Position numbers and translations under genes: made by a program
Notes under the pieces: model-generated
What the model saw: only the letters and a program-made list of their open reading frames with translations
Told to the model about the DNA's origin: nothing
Database searches by the model: none
In this document: positions 49,062 through 58,537 of the stretch, piece after piece
Layout of the letters: each line of letters begins with the position of its first letter
How positions within the stretch are numbered: the stretch's first letter is position 1
Assembly: GCF_900111685.1 (NCBI RefSeq)
Contig: NZ_FOHX01000020.1
Span: forward strand, 124,001 to 188,000
Origin: Nonomuraea wenchangensis
GTDB lineage: Bacteria > Actinomycetota > Actinomycetes > Streptosporangiales > Streptosporangiaceae
DNA length: 64,000 bases
Direction of reading: 5' to 3'

Positions 49062-50242
49062 ACCGACGCTCCCGCATGCGACGGCGCCGCGGATCCCCCG
49101 CTCAGGGGCAACTCCACCCGCACCTCGAACCCACCACCATTCCCCGGACGGGTGGTGGCCGTGCCTCCGAAGAGCTCGACCCGTTCGCTGATCCCCGTCA
49201 ACCCGAAGCCGCTGCCGTCGCTCCTGCGGACGATCCGCGGGCCGTCGTCCACGACGTGAATCCTCAGATCGGTGTGTCCCACGTCGATCGTGACCGAGAC
49301 CGCGGCCCCCGGGGCGTGTTTGACCACGTTGGTCAGGGCCTCCTGCAGCACCCGATAGCCGCTGACGTCGACGGCCGCGGGAACCCTGCCGAGGTCGCCG
49401 TCGACGATGAGCTCGACGCGTACGCCGGCGGCCCGGACCCCGCTCAGGAGCGGATCGAGGTGCCGGAGCGAGGGCAGCCGCTCCAGGCTCCCCTCGGCCC
49501 GGAGGACGAGGAGCAGGCGGCGCAACTCGACGACGACGTCACGGCCGACGTCCTGGACCGCGTCCAGTGACTCATGGGCCTGCCGGACGTCGGAGTCGAG
49601 CACGGCCTGGGCGGCTCCGGCCTGCAGCACCATCACGGCGACGCCGTGCGAGACGATGTCGTGCAGCTCGCGGGCCACTCGGAGCCGCTCGTCGGTGCGG
49701 GCGGCGGCCTCCCGTTCGGCGGCGAGCGCGACCAGTCGTTCCGCCTCGGCACGCCGCATGCGGACGGCGTAGGCGGGCCCCATGACGGCGAGCGCGACGA
49801 AGATGATGAAGGCCCAGTCGGGGTCGTTCGCGATCGTGGTCTCGATCCCGGCCGAGACGAAGTAGGAGACGGCGGCGATCATCGGCGCGTGGCGGCCGCC
49901 CACGGCGACGCACGTGAAGCAGACGATGACCAACGCCGTGAGCGGCGCGGCCGGTGATTCGGGAAGGAGCGGCGTGAGGCTCTGCGCGACGAAGCAGACC
50001 CCGGCCAGGACCACCGCGGCCCGTGGGTACGTGCCGCAGGCCGCGACGGCGAGGCAGTAGCCGGCGAGCAGCACGGTCAGCACGGCCATCCAGCCGCCGG
50101 ACAACTCGGTGGGGTCGGGGCCGTCGCCCTCGACGTAGGGGGCGAGTGGGACGTAGAGCTCGGCCAGGCCGAACCCGAACAGCGCGAACCCCACTGCGAC
50201 AGTGCCGAGGGCACGCCGCCCGATGCCCCGGAGCCGTCTCAT
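49058..50242 (-). CDS. Sensor histidine kinase, DesK/NarX type
   Basis: 394 residues. Five or six membrane helices in the first 160 residues with very short loops, then HisKA_3 (ERLRVARELHDIVSHGVAVMV, phospho-His near 191) and an HATPase with QEALTNVVKHAPG as N box and a degenerate G1 box VDDGPRIV, followed by SGFGLTGISERVELFGG. Lack of a large outer domain suggests sensing of the membrane or of a partner membrane protein, possibly the one encoded divergently. Confidence 0.93.
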   Translation of the reverse strand: MRRLRGIGRRALGTVAVGFALFGFGLAELYVPLAPYVEGDGPDPTELSGGWMAVLTVLLAGYCLAVAACGTYPRAAVVLAGVCFVAQSLTPLLPESPAAPLTALVIVCFTCVAVGGRHAPMIAAVSYFVSAGIETTIANDPDWAFIIFVALAVMGPAYAVRMRRAEAERLVALAAEREAAARTDERLRVARELHDIVSHGVAVMVLQAGAAQAVLDSDVRQAHESLDAVQDVGRDVVVELRRLLLVLRAEGSLERLPSLRHLDPLLSGVRAAGVRVELIVDGDLGRVPAAVDVSGYRVLQEALTNVVKHAPGAAVSVTIDVGHTDLRIHVVDDGPRIVRRSDGSGFGLTGISERVELFGGTATTRPGNGGGFEVRVELPLSGGSAAPSHAGASV

Positions 50243-50277
50243 GGCAGGGAGCGTACGCGAGCCGCCCGCCGCCTGGC

Positions 50278-50330
50278 ATCAACCCACGGGTTGATCGGCG
50301 TCCCGAGGGATCAACCCGTCGATCAACGTC
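50278..50330. promoter_or_regulatory. Triple GATCAACCC-type operator in divergent gap
   Basis: ATCAACCC-AC-GGGTTGAT is a perfect palindrome (50278-50295); a further GATCAACCC follows at 50309-50317 and a related GATCAACGTCCC at 50321. All lie between the two-component operon and the membrane protein gene, a likely response-regulator binding region. Confidence 0.6.
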
Positions 50331-50402
50331 CCAGCGGACGACCCGAGCGGTACGACGCTCCTAGCCTCTGCGTCGTCAGCCGGATCACGACGGGAGATGT
50401 CG

Positions 50403-51098
50403 ATGGATGAGCAGACCACCAGACCGTACGGCCCACGTTTCGCGGCAGTCGCGATGGCGGGCGGCGGCGTTCTCTACAGCGCGGCCAACGCCTTCTACTG
50501 GGCGATGTTCCCGGACGAGGTGTCCGAGACCGCGGCGAACGTGGACGTGGCCGCCTCCGCCCTAGGCGCCTGGCGGGTGGAGACGATCCTCTTCATGCTG
50601 GCGCACCTGCTGCTCCTGCCGGCGATGGCGGGTCTGATCGTGGCGGTCGGACGCCGCAGGCGCCTGCTCGCCACCGTCGGCGCGGCATTCGTCGTTCCCG
50701 GTCTCTACTTCTCGGCGGTCCACCTGTGGTACTACAACGCCTTCTTCGGGGCCCTCGCCGGAGGGGGCGTGAAGACGGACGCGGTCCGGCCGGTGGTCGA
50801 CGCCCTCGACCAGGATCCGCTGGTGATGGCGTCGTTCATGGTCTGGATCCTGGGCTGGCTGGTCGGGCTCCTGATCCTGGCCTTCGGCGCGTGGCGGGCC
50901 GGCCTGGTGTCCCTGTGGGTGCCCCTCGTCCTCACCGTCGGCATGGTGCTCGACGTCGTCTCCAGCGGCCTGGCGCCCAAACTCGCGGTGAGCGCGCTGA
51001 TGGCCGCCGGGCTGATCGGGCTGGCGCAGGGCCTCCGCCCGGCCCGCCCGGAGCGCGTGCCGGTGGCGGGTGAGGCCGATCACGTACCTGGGAGGTAA
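50403..51098 (+). CDS. Integral membrane protein, likely target of the two-component system
   Basis: 231 residues with about six membrane helices (VAMAGGGVLYSAANAFYWAM, LFMLAHLLLLPAMAGLIVAV, LLATVGAAFVVPGLYFSAVH, FMVWILGWLVGLLILAFGAW, VPLVLTVGMVLDVVSSGLAP and one more). No recognised family motif. The second ATG (50403) is chosen because GGGAG then lies at the right distance. Divergent from the kinase/regulator operon across a repeated operator, so probably regulated by it, perhaps also a co-sensor. Confidence 0.75.
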   Translation: MDEQTTRPYGPRFAAVAMAGGGVLYSAANAFYWAMFPDEVSETAANVDVAASALGAWRVETILFMLAHLLLLPAMAGLIVAVGRRRRLLATVGAAFVVPGLYFSAVHLWYYNAFFGALAGGGVKTDAVRPVVDALDQDPLVMASFMVWILGWLVGLLILAFGAWRAGLVSLWVPLVLTVGMVLDVVSSGLAPKLAVSALMAAGLIGLAQGLRPARPERVPVAGEADHVPGR

Positions 51099-51134
51099 TC
51101 GACGGCTGGACCTCCCGGGTGGGAGGGTCGGGCC

Positions 51135-51563
51135 ATGAGCGAACAGAACACCCGTGACGTCGTGGAAGAGCTGTTGCGCAGGATGGCCGAGGGCGATCAC
51201 GAGCGCGTCGCCGCGTTGTTCGCCGAGCCGGTCGACTGGCGGCTCGACTGGCCGGACGAGGGGCACCCGGCGGTGCCGTGGATCCGGCCGCGCAGCACCA
51301 GGGCGGACGTCGCGGACCACTTCCGGACGCTGGAGGCGCACCACGTGCCCGAGCTGAACGGCACGTCCGTGGCGCAGATCCTGGTGGACGGGGCCGACGC
51401 CGTCGTGTTCGGCGACATCGTCCAGACGGTGCGGGGCGACGGCGGGGTGGCGTACACCTCGCCGTTCGCGTTGCGCCTGACGGTCGAGGGCGGCTTCATC
51501 ACGCGCTACCACATCTACGAGGACAGCCTGACGGTGGCGCGCGCCCTCAGCCTTCAGGGGTGA
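51135..51563 (+). CDS. SnoaL-like / ketosteroid-isomerase-fold protein
   Basis: 142 residues of the NTF2-like fold: RDVVEELLRRMAEGDHERVAALFAEPVDWRL, a central DVADHFRTLEAH and ITRYHIYEDSLTVARAL at the end. SnoaL-type proteins cyclise, isomerise or merely bind small molecules. ATG with GGGAGGGTCGGGCC upstream. It follows the membrane protein by 36 bases on the same strand; a strong hairpin follows. Confidence 0.82.
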   Translation: MSEQNTRDVVEELLRRMAEGDHERVAALFAEPVDWRLDWPDEGHPAVPWIRPRSTRADVADHFRTLEAHHVPELNGTSVAQILVDGADAVVFGDIVQTVRGDGGVAYTSPFALRLTVEGGFITRYHIYEDSLTVARALSLQG

Positions 51564-51577
51564 GAGCGCGCGCCACC
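51533..51577. terminator. Strong hairpin terminator
   Basis: 17-base arms GGTGGCGCGCGCCCTCA / TGAGAGCGCGCGCCACC with one mismatch and an 11-base loop. It spans the SnoaL gene's end, including its stop, and precedes the convergent aldehyde dehydrogenase stop. Confidence 0.75.
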
Positions 51578-51587
51578 GGCGGGGAGA

Positions 51588-53015
<1,428 letters not shown>

Positions 53016-53093
53016 ACGGGAACGTTATGTCACGCCCGGGACCGGGGAATTACACCACGTTGCACAAGAGCCTCGCGAGCGCTCACCGCTAAG

Positions 53094-53109
53094 TACAAGC
53101 CCCCTTGTA
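53094..53109. promoter_or_regulatory. Candidate operator between aldehyde dehydrogenase and TetR
   Basis: TACAAG-CCCC-CTTGTA, perfect arms, in a 293-base gap. It lies 79 bases upstream of the aldehyde dehydrogenase start and 200 bases before the TetR gene. The rest of the gap shows no long gene, only the short frame at 53247. Confidence 0.5.
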
Positions 53110-53246
53110 TACCCAGGATGTAACAGAAGTAGACCTAATTCGGGATGTTTACCGTGGGGAGGGGTTTGAGGGAACTCCGCCTTGGCTAAGTCATCGAGTG
53201 CGGGTCTCCAGCGCGGCGGGCCCCCGATCAGAAAGGCGTGGGCCCC

Positions 53247-53312
53247 GTGACCGAACAGCGTGAGGTCACCAGGACGACGAAGTCCTCGGCCGCCGGGGAG
53301 GTGGTCTCATGA
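53247..53312 (+). CDS. Possible 21-codon leader peptide of TetR
   Basis: GTG-initiated frame VTEQREVTRTTKSSAAGEVVS whose TGA overlaps the ATG of the TetR gene (ATGA). AAGG lies upstream. Could couple translation to TetR, or be an unused frame. Confidence 0.35.
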   Translation: MTEQREVTRTTKSSAAGEVVS

Positions 53313-53932
53313 CCTCGGCGCCCATGGGGCTGCAGGGCGCCTATCTCCTGGGTGAACGCGCCGGCCATGACGAACTGCGTTCCCGCCTGCTCGACGTGGC
53401 GGTCAACCTGCTCGAGACGGACGGGTCCGAGAGCCTGACGATGCGCCGCATCGCCGCCGAGGCGGGCTGCACGACGACGGTCATCTACACGATGTTCGGC
53501 AACCGGGAGGGCCTGGCGGAGGCGCTCTATCTGGAGGGGTTCGAGCGCTTCCGCCGCTTTCTTGAGTCCGTGCCGCAGCGGCGCGACCCTCTGGAGCACC
53601 TCAACGCCCTCGGGCCGGCCTACCGGGAGGCGTGCCTGGCCGAGCCGGGCTACTACAGCCTGATGTTCGAGCGGGCCATCCCCGGGTTCGAGCCGAGCGA
53701 GCGCGCCCGTACGCTGGCGCGCGCCGCGCTCAACATCCTCGACCGGGTGATCGCCGACTGCATCTCGGCCGGCTACCTCGCGCCGACCCAGCCGCGCAAG
53801 GTCGCCGACGCGCTGTGGTCCGCCGCCCAGGGGGCGATCAGCCTGGAGCGGGCCGGGCATCTGCGCGACGGCAGCACGTACGAGACCGTGACCACGGCCG
53901 TCATCAGCTGCTATCTGCTGCGCAAGAAGTGA
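53309..53932 (+). CDS. TetR family regulator
   Basis: 207 residues. Helix-turn-helix LTMRRIAAEAGCTTTVIYTMFGNREGLAEALY; the C-terminal domain with SLMFERAIPGFEPSE and WSAAQGAISLERAGHL is of the WHG type. No ligand predicted. ATG at 53309 overlaps a 21-codon frame upstream, with GGGGAGGTGG as ribosome site. Its last codons overlap the PucR gene's end by 29 bases on the other strand. Confidence 0.9.
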   Translation: MTSAPMGLQGAYLLGERAGHDELRSRLLDVAVNLLETDGSESLTMRRIAAEAGCTTTVIYTMFGNREGLAEALYLEGFERFRRFLESVPQRRDPLEHLNALGPAYREACLAEPGYYSLMFERAIPGFEPSERARTLARAALNILDRVIADCISAGYLAPTQPRKVADALWSAAQGAISLERAGHLRDGSTYETVTTAVISCYLLRKK

Positions 53933-55463
53933 CCGGATAGCGGCGGGCCGCCTCCAGGGCGAGCCACAGCTCCGCGCGCACTCCCGGATCGTCGAGGTCG
54001 CGGCCCAGCAGGTCGCCGACCCGGCGCATGCGGTAGCGCAGGGTGTGCCGGTGGACGCCGAGCCGCTGGGCGGCGGCGTCCCAGTGGCCGTTGCTCTCCA
54101 GGTAGGCGCGCAGCGACTCGACCAGGTCGGCGCGGGAGCCGTACGCGGTCAGCGGCGCCAGCAGCGCGGCCGCGAACGCCTGGGCCGTGGGCTGGTCCAG
54201 CAGCCCCAGCAGGCCCTGCCCGGCCAGCTCCGCGAACCGCACCACCCGCCCGCCGGCGGCTTCCTGCGGCGGGGCGGCATCGAGGGCACGTCTGGCCTGG
54301 TCGATGGCCGTGGCCAGGGACGCCGGGTCGTACGTCGCGGGCAGGCTGACCCCGACGACCGTGTCCGCCTCCCCCGCCACCTCCGCCACCAGCGCCTCCG
54401 GCACCAGCGCGAACACCACCCCACCGGCTTCGGGCCCGGCGTGCGGCTCAGGTGCCGCGAAGACCCGGGTCTCCAGCACGTCCAGGGCGTCGGCCCGGGC
54501 GGCGAGGACCACGAGCGGCGGCTCCGGCAGCCGTCCGCCGAGTGCGGCCAGCACGTCACGGGCCTGCTGCCCGGCCCCGGACAGCAGCAGGTCCAGCGCC
54601 GCCGACCGGACGCGGCGCTCGGCCGCCGCCTGGGTGCGCCCCTGCTCCATGGCGAGCGTGAGCAGCGAGCCCGCGGCGTTGATCACCGTGTGGGTGACCG
54701 GCGAGAACGCCTCCCTGGCCCCCACGGCGAAGAACCCGCGTGGCCGCGCACCGCCGCCGCCCAGCGGCTGCACCACGATGTGCTCCCCCGGCCCCGACAG
54801 CGCCAGGCTGGCCGGCCACCGCCCCCGGCTGCCCTCCCCCGGCCGCTCCTCGCCCGGTCCGGCAGGAGCGGGTCGTCCGTGGCCGGTGAGGAGCCGGCCG
54901 AGCTCGGCCGTGACCCCGTCCGTACGGGCCCCGCGAGTGGCGTGGAGCACCGCGCCGGTCTCGTCGAGCAGCGCCGCCCATCCGCCGACCTCCTTGGCCA
55001 GCCGGTCGATGACCGCGTGCATGCCCTCGGGCCGCAGCGCCGCCCTGGTCAGCCGCCCCTGCGCGGCGAAGGCGCGGGTGATCTCCTCGTACTGCTCGGC
55101 GGCCAGCAGCTCGCTGACGGCCTTGCCGACGGCGATGAACGGCGTCTCGCGCGGCACCTCCAGCAGCGGCAGCCCCGCCCGCCCCGCGGCCTCGACGAGG
55201 GCCGGGGGCACCTCGGCGTGGGAGACCCCGACGCCGAAACCGAGCCCGGCGACGCCCCGCGCCACGAGCCGCCCGACATATTCGGCCAGGTCGCCTTCCA
55301 TCCGCAGCCCGGTGGTGAGCAGCAGCTCGTCGCCCTCCAGGTAGGGCGTGGGGTCGGCCAGCTCGCTCACCGCCACCCAGCGCACCACGGTGTCCGGCGG
55401 CAGCCCTCCGGCCAGCGGCCGCAGGCCCATCCGGCGCACGACGGTCTGCAGCGTAGGCGGCAT
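53904..55463 (-). CDS. PucR family transcriptional regulator
   Basis: 519 residues. N-terminal PucR ligand domain (about 1-120, VVRRMGLRPLAGG...RMEGDLAEYVGRLVARGVAGLGFG), a GGDEF-like/GAF-like middle region (about 250-400) and the C-terminal HTH_30 with SLRAYLESNGHWDAAAQRLGVHRHTLRYRMRRVGDLLGRDLDD. Such regulators activate purine, GABA, proline or polyamine catabolism in response to the pathway's metabolite. ATG 55463. Divergent from gabT with a 105-base gap, so most likely its activator. Confidence 0.92.
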   Translation of the reverse strand: MPPTLQTVVRRMGLRPLAGGLPPDTVVRWVAVSELADPTPYLEGDELLLTTGLRMEGDLAEYVGRLVARGVAGLGFGVGVSHAEVPPALVEAAGRAGLPLLEVPRETPFIAVGKAVSELLAAEQYEEITRAFAAQGRLTRAALRPEGMHAVIDRLAKEVGGWAALLDETGAVLHATRGARTDGVTAELGRLLTGHGRPAPAGPGEERPGEGSRGRWPASLALSGPGEHIVVQPLGGGGARPRGFFAVGAREAFSPVTHTVINAAGSLLTLAMEQGRTQAAAERRVRSAALDLLLSGAGQQARDVLAALGGRLPEPPLVVLAARADALDVLETRVFAAPEPHAGPEAGGVVFALVPEALVAEVAGEADTVVGVSLPATYDPASLATAIDQARRALDAAPPQEAAGGRVVRFAELAGQGLLGLLDQPTAQAFAAALLAPLTAYGSRADLVESLRAYLESNGHWDAAAQRLGVHRHTLRYRMRRVGDLLGRDLDDPGVRAELWLALEAARRYPVTSCAADSS

Positions 55464-55568
55464 ACGGTTCAGTCCATTCGGTTTTGTCCATTCCGGCGAA
55501 GACGAGCACCCCCAGTGTGCCATATCGACGTATCGGCCCAGGTAGAAGGCCACCGTAGCGTCGGGGAC

Positions 55569-56897
55569 ATGAGCATTCCGCAGGAGCGGCGCGTCGTCAC
55601 CGCGATCCCCGGCCCCAAGTCCCAGGAGCTGCTGGCCCGCAAGCAGGCGGCCGTCCCGGCCGGCATCGGCACCACGCTGCCGGTCTTCGTCACCCGCGCC
55701 GGCGGCGGCGTCGTCGAGGATGCCGACGGCAACTCGCTGATCGACTTCGGCTCCGGCATCGCCGTCACGAACGTCGGCAACGCCGCGCCCAAGGTCGTCG
55801 AGCGGGTCCAGAAGCAGGTGGCGGACTTCACCCACACCTGTTTCATGGTGACCCCGTACGAGTCGTACGTCCGGGTCTGCGAGAAGCTGAACGAGCTCAC
55901 CCCGGGCGACCACGAGAAGCGCACCTTCCTCGTCAACTCGGGCGCCGAGGCCGTCGAGAACGCCGTGAAGGTCGCCCGGCACGCCACCGGCCGCCAGGCG
56001 GTCGTCGTCTTCGAGCACGGCTACCACGGCCGCACGCTGCTGACGATGACGCTGACCGCCAAGAACATGCCCTACAAGCACCGGTTCGGCCCGTTCGCGC
56101 CGGAGGTGTACCGGGTGCCGCTGGCGTACCCGTACCGGTGGCCGACCGGCCCGGACAACTGCGCCGAGGAGGCCGCCGCGCAGGCCATCGACGCCATCAC
56201 CAAGCAGATCGGCGCCGAGAACGTGGCCGCCGTGGTGATCGAGCCGATCGCCGGCGAGGGCGGCTTCATCGTGCCGGCCAGGGGTTTCCTGCCGCGCATC
56301 GCGGAGTTCTGCAAGGACAACGGCATCGTGTTCGTGGCCGACGAGGTGCAGACCGGCTTCGCCCGTACCGGCACGCTGTTCGCCTGCGAGGACGAGGGCG
56401 TCGTGCCCGACATCATCGCGACCGCCAAGGGCATCGCGGGCGGCCTGCCGCTCGCCGCCGTGACCGGCCGCGCGGAGCTGATGGACGCGGTGCACGTGGG
56501 CGGGCTCGGCGGCACGTACGGCGGCAACCCCCTGGCCTGCGAGGCCGCCCTGGGCGTGCTGGAGACCATCGAGGAGGAGGACCTCGTCGCGAAGGCCCGC
56601 CGCATCGGCGAGATCATGCTCCCGCGCCTGGAGGCGATGAAGGAGCGCTTCGACGGGATCGGCGACGTGCGCGGCCGGGGCGCGATGATCGCGATCGAGC
56701 TGGTCGAGCCCGGCACCAAGGAGCCCAACCCCACCGCCGTCCAGGCGGTCGTCAAGCGCTGCCACGCCGAGGGCCTGCTGGTGCTGACCGCCGGCACGTA
56801 CGGCAACGTGCTGCGCTTCCTGCCCCCGCTGGTGATGCCCGAGCACCTGCTCGAAGAGGGCCTGGGGATCCTTGAGAAAGCCATCGCCGAACTGTAG
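55569..56897 (+). CDS. gabT: 4-aminobutyrate aminotransferase
   Basis: 442-residue class III PLP aminotransferase with NSGAEAVENAVKVARHATGRQAVVVF, the VVIEPIAGEGGFIVPA region, DEVQTGFARTG and the PLP Lys in IIATAKGIAGGLPL. It transfers the amino group of GABA to 2-oxoglutarate, giving succinate semialdehyde; the close match to the GABA-specific branch (GTTLPVFVTRAGGGVVEDADGN) supports that name. ATG 55569 with weak ribosome site. Divergent from PucR; followed by a strong rho-independent terminator. Confidence 0.92.
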   Translation: MSIPQERRVVTAIPGPKSQELLARKQAAVPAGIGTTLPVFVTRAGGGVVEDADGNSLIDFGSGIAVTNVGNAAPKVVERVQKQVADFTHTCFMVTPYESYVRVCEKLNELTPGDHEKRTFLVNSGAEAVENAVKVARHATGRQAVVVFEHGYHGRTLLTMTLTAKNMPYKHRFGPFAPEVYRVPLAYPYRWPTGPDNCAEEAAAQAIDAITKQIGAENVAAVVIEPIAGEGGFIVPARGFLPRIAEFCKDNGIVFVADEVQTGFARTGTLFACEDEGVVPDIIATAKGIAGGLPLAAVTGRAELMDAVHVGGLGGTYGGNPLACEAALGVLETIEEEDLVAKARRIGEIMLPRLEAMKERFDGIGDVRGRGAMIAIELVEPGTKEPNPTAVQAVVKRCHAEGLLVLTAGTYGNVLRFLPPLVMPEHLLEEGLGILEKAIAEL

Positions 56898-56909
56898 ATA
56901 CCCCTCGAT

Positions 56910-56949
56910 ATCGGGCATCCAGCTTTGTGGCTGGATGCCCGATTTTGTT
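56910..56949 (+). terminator. Rho-independent terminator after gabT
   Basis: 14-base perfect arms ATCGGGCATCCAGC / GCTGGATGCCCGAT with a six-base loop, followed by TTTTGTT. The clearest terminator in the window. Confidence 0.92.
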
Positions 56950-57056
56950 GGTGTAAAGCCGGTCAGGTGGGTAGAGAATTCACCCTGACTTGACGCTCAG
57001 CTGGACGCTCATGGCCACGGTCAGGGGTTATAACGGATCCGACATACGGATGGGCG

Positions 57057-57308
57057 ATGGCTGCTGGGAACGTGATGAACTGGGGTCCGACAAGAACGGC
57101 GCGGAGTATGTTGACGTTCGACCCTGAGGGCCTGAGCTGGGCTCAGCGCGAAGGTGACGTGTGCGTCGTCTGCCACAAGCGGTGGCCGCGCCCCCGCGTG
57201 CGGGTGGGCCGGCTGCCCGACGACTCGGCCGTGCTGGCCTGCTCCGACTGCGCCGAGGCCCTCATGCCCGCCCCGCTCGCCACCGTGGTGGCCTTCCCGT
57301 CCCGCTAG
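57057..57308 (+). CDS. Small zinc-ribbon-like protein
   Basis: 83 residues with two CxxC pairs (VCVVCHKRW and ACSDCAEAL), 25-30 residues apart, typical of a structural zinc ribbon. No catalytic residues, signal or membrane helix. Such small actinobacterial proteins often bind nucleic acid or regulate a partner; no function can be assigned. ATG 57057 is used, ATG 57075 is possible. Isolated on the + strand between gabT and the PotD-like gene. Confidence 0.75.
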   Translation: MAAGNVMNWGPTRTARSMLTFDPEGLSWAQREGDVCVVCHKRWPRPRVRVGRLPDDSAVLACSDCAEALMPAPLATVVAFPSR

Positions 57309-57333
57309 TATCGCCCCGTCCCGCTGACCGGCC

Positions 57334-58437
57334 CTATTTCGCCAGCTCGCGCCACCGCTCGGCCCAGGCGTCGTAGTCGGGGCACCCGCCGTCCTCCGCC
57401 CGGCAGTCCGCCGGCGGCCGCTCGGCGAAACGCACCCGCGACAGCCTCTTGGCGTCGCCCACGCCGTACATCTGGCAGATCTGCCTCGCCCGCCCCTTGC
57501 ACGCCTTGTCGTTGGCGGGCGCGAGGCCCACCCACGCGGCCGCGTCGCGCTGCGCCTCCGGCGCGGCCATCCAGTTGAGCCAGCGGTAGGCGCAGGACGT
57601 GTCGGGGACGTTCGCGCCCAGCATCCAGGAGTCGACCCAGCCGGTCGTCTTGCCCGCCGGGACCGTCTTGACCTGCTTGCCGGCCTTCTGCAGCAGCAGC
57701 CGGTAGTAGGGGGTGGCCTGCGCGTAGTCGAGCGCCCCCGTCGCGAAGCCCTTGACCAGGTCGAGCGGGTTGGACCAGTAGGTGCGCTCCTTCGCCCCCT
57801 CCAGCAGCCCCACCGCCGTGTCGAGCTGCTCCTCGGTGAGCGCGTAGGGGTCGTCCTCGCCGGCCGCCAGCGCGGCGTCGGCGATCGTCATCGGGCTGTC
57901 GCGGAGCGCCGCGCGCTCGGAGGTGAACGCCTCCTTCAGCTCGCCCTTGACCCGGGCCGGGTCGTAGACGAACTCGTGGTAGCCCCACAGATAGGGCACC
58001 CCGTAGACCTTGCCGGACACCGTCGTCATCTCGCGGAAGCGCTTGTCGAGGTCACCGTAGCCGCTGATCTTGGCGGGATCGACGGGCTGCACCTGCTTGG
58101 CCGAGATGAGCGCGCCCGCGAGCGCGGGGCCGGCCGAGACCAGGTCGTAGGGCCGGGCCCGGAGCTGGACCATCATGTCCTCGGCGGTCTGCACGGTGTC
58201 GAGCTTGGCGATGCGGCAGCCGGTCTCCTTCTCGAAGTCGCCCACCCAGTTGAAGCGGGGGCTGATGCCGCCGGACTCGGCGAAGCCACGGTAGGTGAGG
58301 ATCTGCAGCGTGCCGTCGCTCTGCGTGGCGGAGGCGGTGGGGGTGGGGGAAGGGGATGGGGTCGGGCTCGCCGCGCCCGTGCCGGCCACCAGCGTCGCCG
58401 TGACGAGCGCCAGCGCGTACGTACGTCGGCGATGCAC
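57334..58437 (-). CDS. PotD-like polyamine-type binding protein
   Basis: 367 residues. A signal peptide (YALALVTATLVAGTGAASP) without lipobox is followed by a Pro/Ser/Thr-rich spacer and a type 2 binding-protein fold: LQILTYRGFAESGGISP, FEKETGCRIAKLDTV, YDLVSAGPALAGALISAKQVQPVD and YGVPYLWGYHEFVYDP, the pattern of PotD/PotF and related extracellular solute-binding proteins. Six Cys in the C-terminal part may form disulfides. No permease or ATPase genes are in the window, so it works with a transporter encoded elsewhere. Lies between gabT and mmsA. Confidence 0.85.
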   Translation of the reverse strand: MHRRRTYALALVTATLVAGTGAASPTPSPSPTPTASATQSDGTLQILTYRGFAESGGISPRFNWVGDFEKETGCRIAKLDTVQTAEDMMVQLRARPYDLVSAGPALAGALISAKQVQPVDPAKISGYGDLDKRFREMTTVSGKVYGVPYLWGYHEFVYDPARVKGELKEAFTSERAALRDSPMTIADAALAAGEDDPYALTEEQLDTAVGLLEGAKERTYWSNPLDLVKGFATGALDYAQATPYYRLLLQKAGKQVKTVPAGKTTGWVDSWMLGANVPDTSCAYRWLNWMAAPEAQRDAAAWVGLAPANDKACKGRARQICQMYGVGDAKRLSRVRFAERPPADCRAEDGGCPDYDAWAERWRELAK

Positions 58438-58537
58438 GAGAAGTCCCCCTCTTGTCCGGGTCCCCTTGCCCCGGTGCCAAGGAGCTTACCGGGACCCGGG
58501 CCGGGAAGGACGCGCATCCTCCCCGGCCGGTGGGGGC

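Noticed and set aside
57334..58437. Complete polyamine ABC importer
   Set aside because: Only the binding protein is present; no permease or ATPase gene follows within the window.
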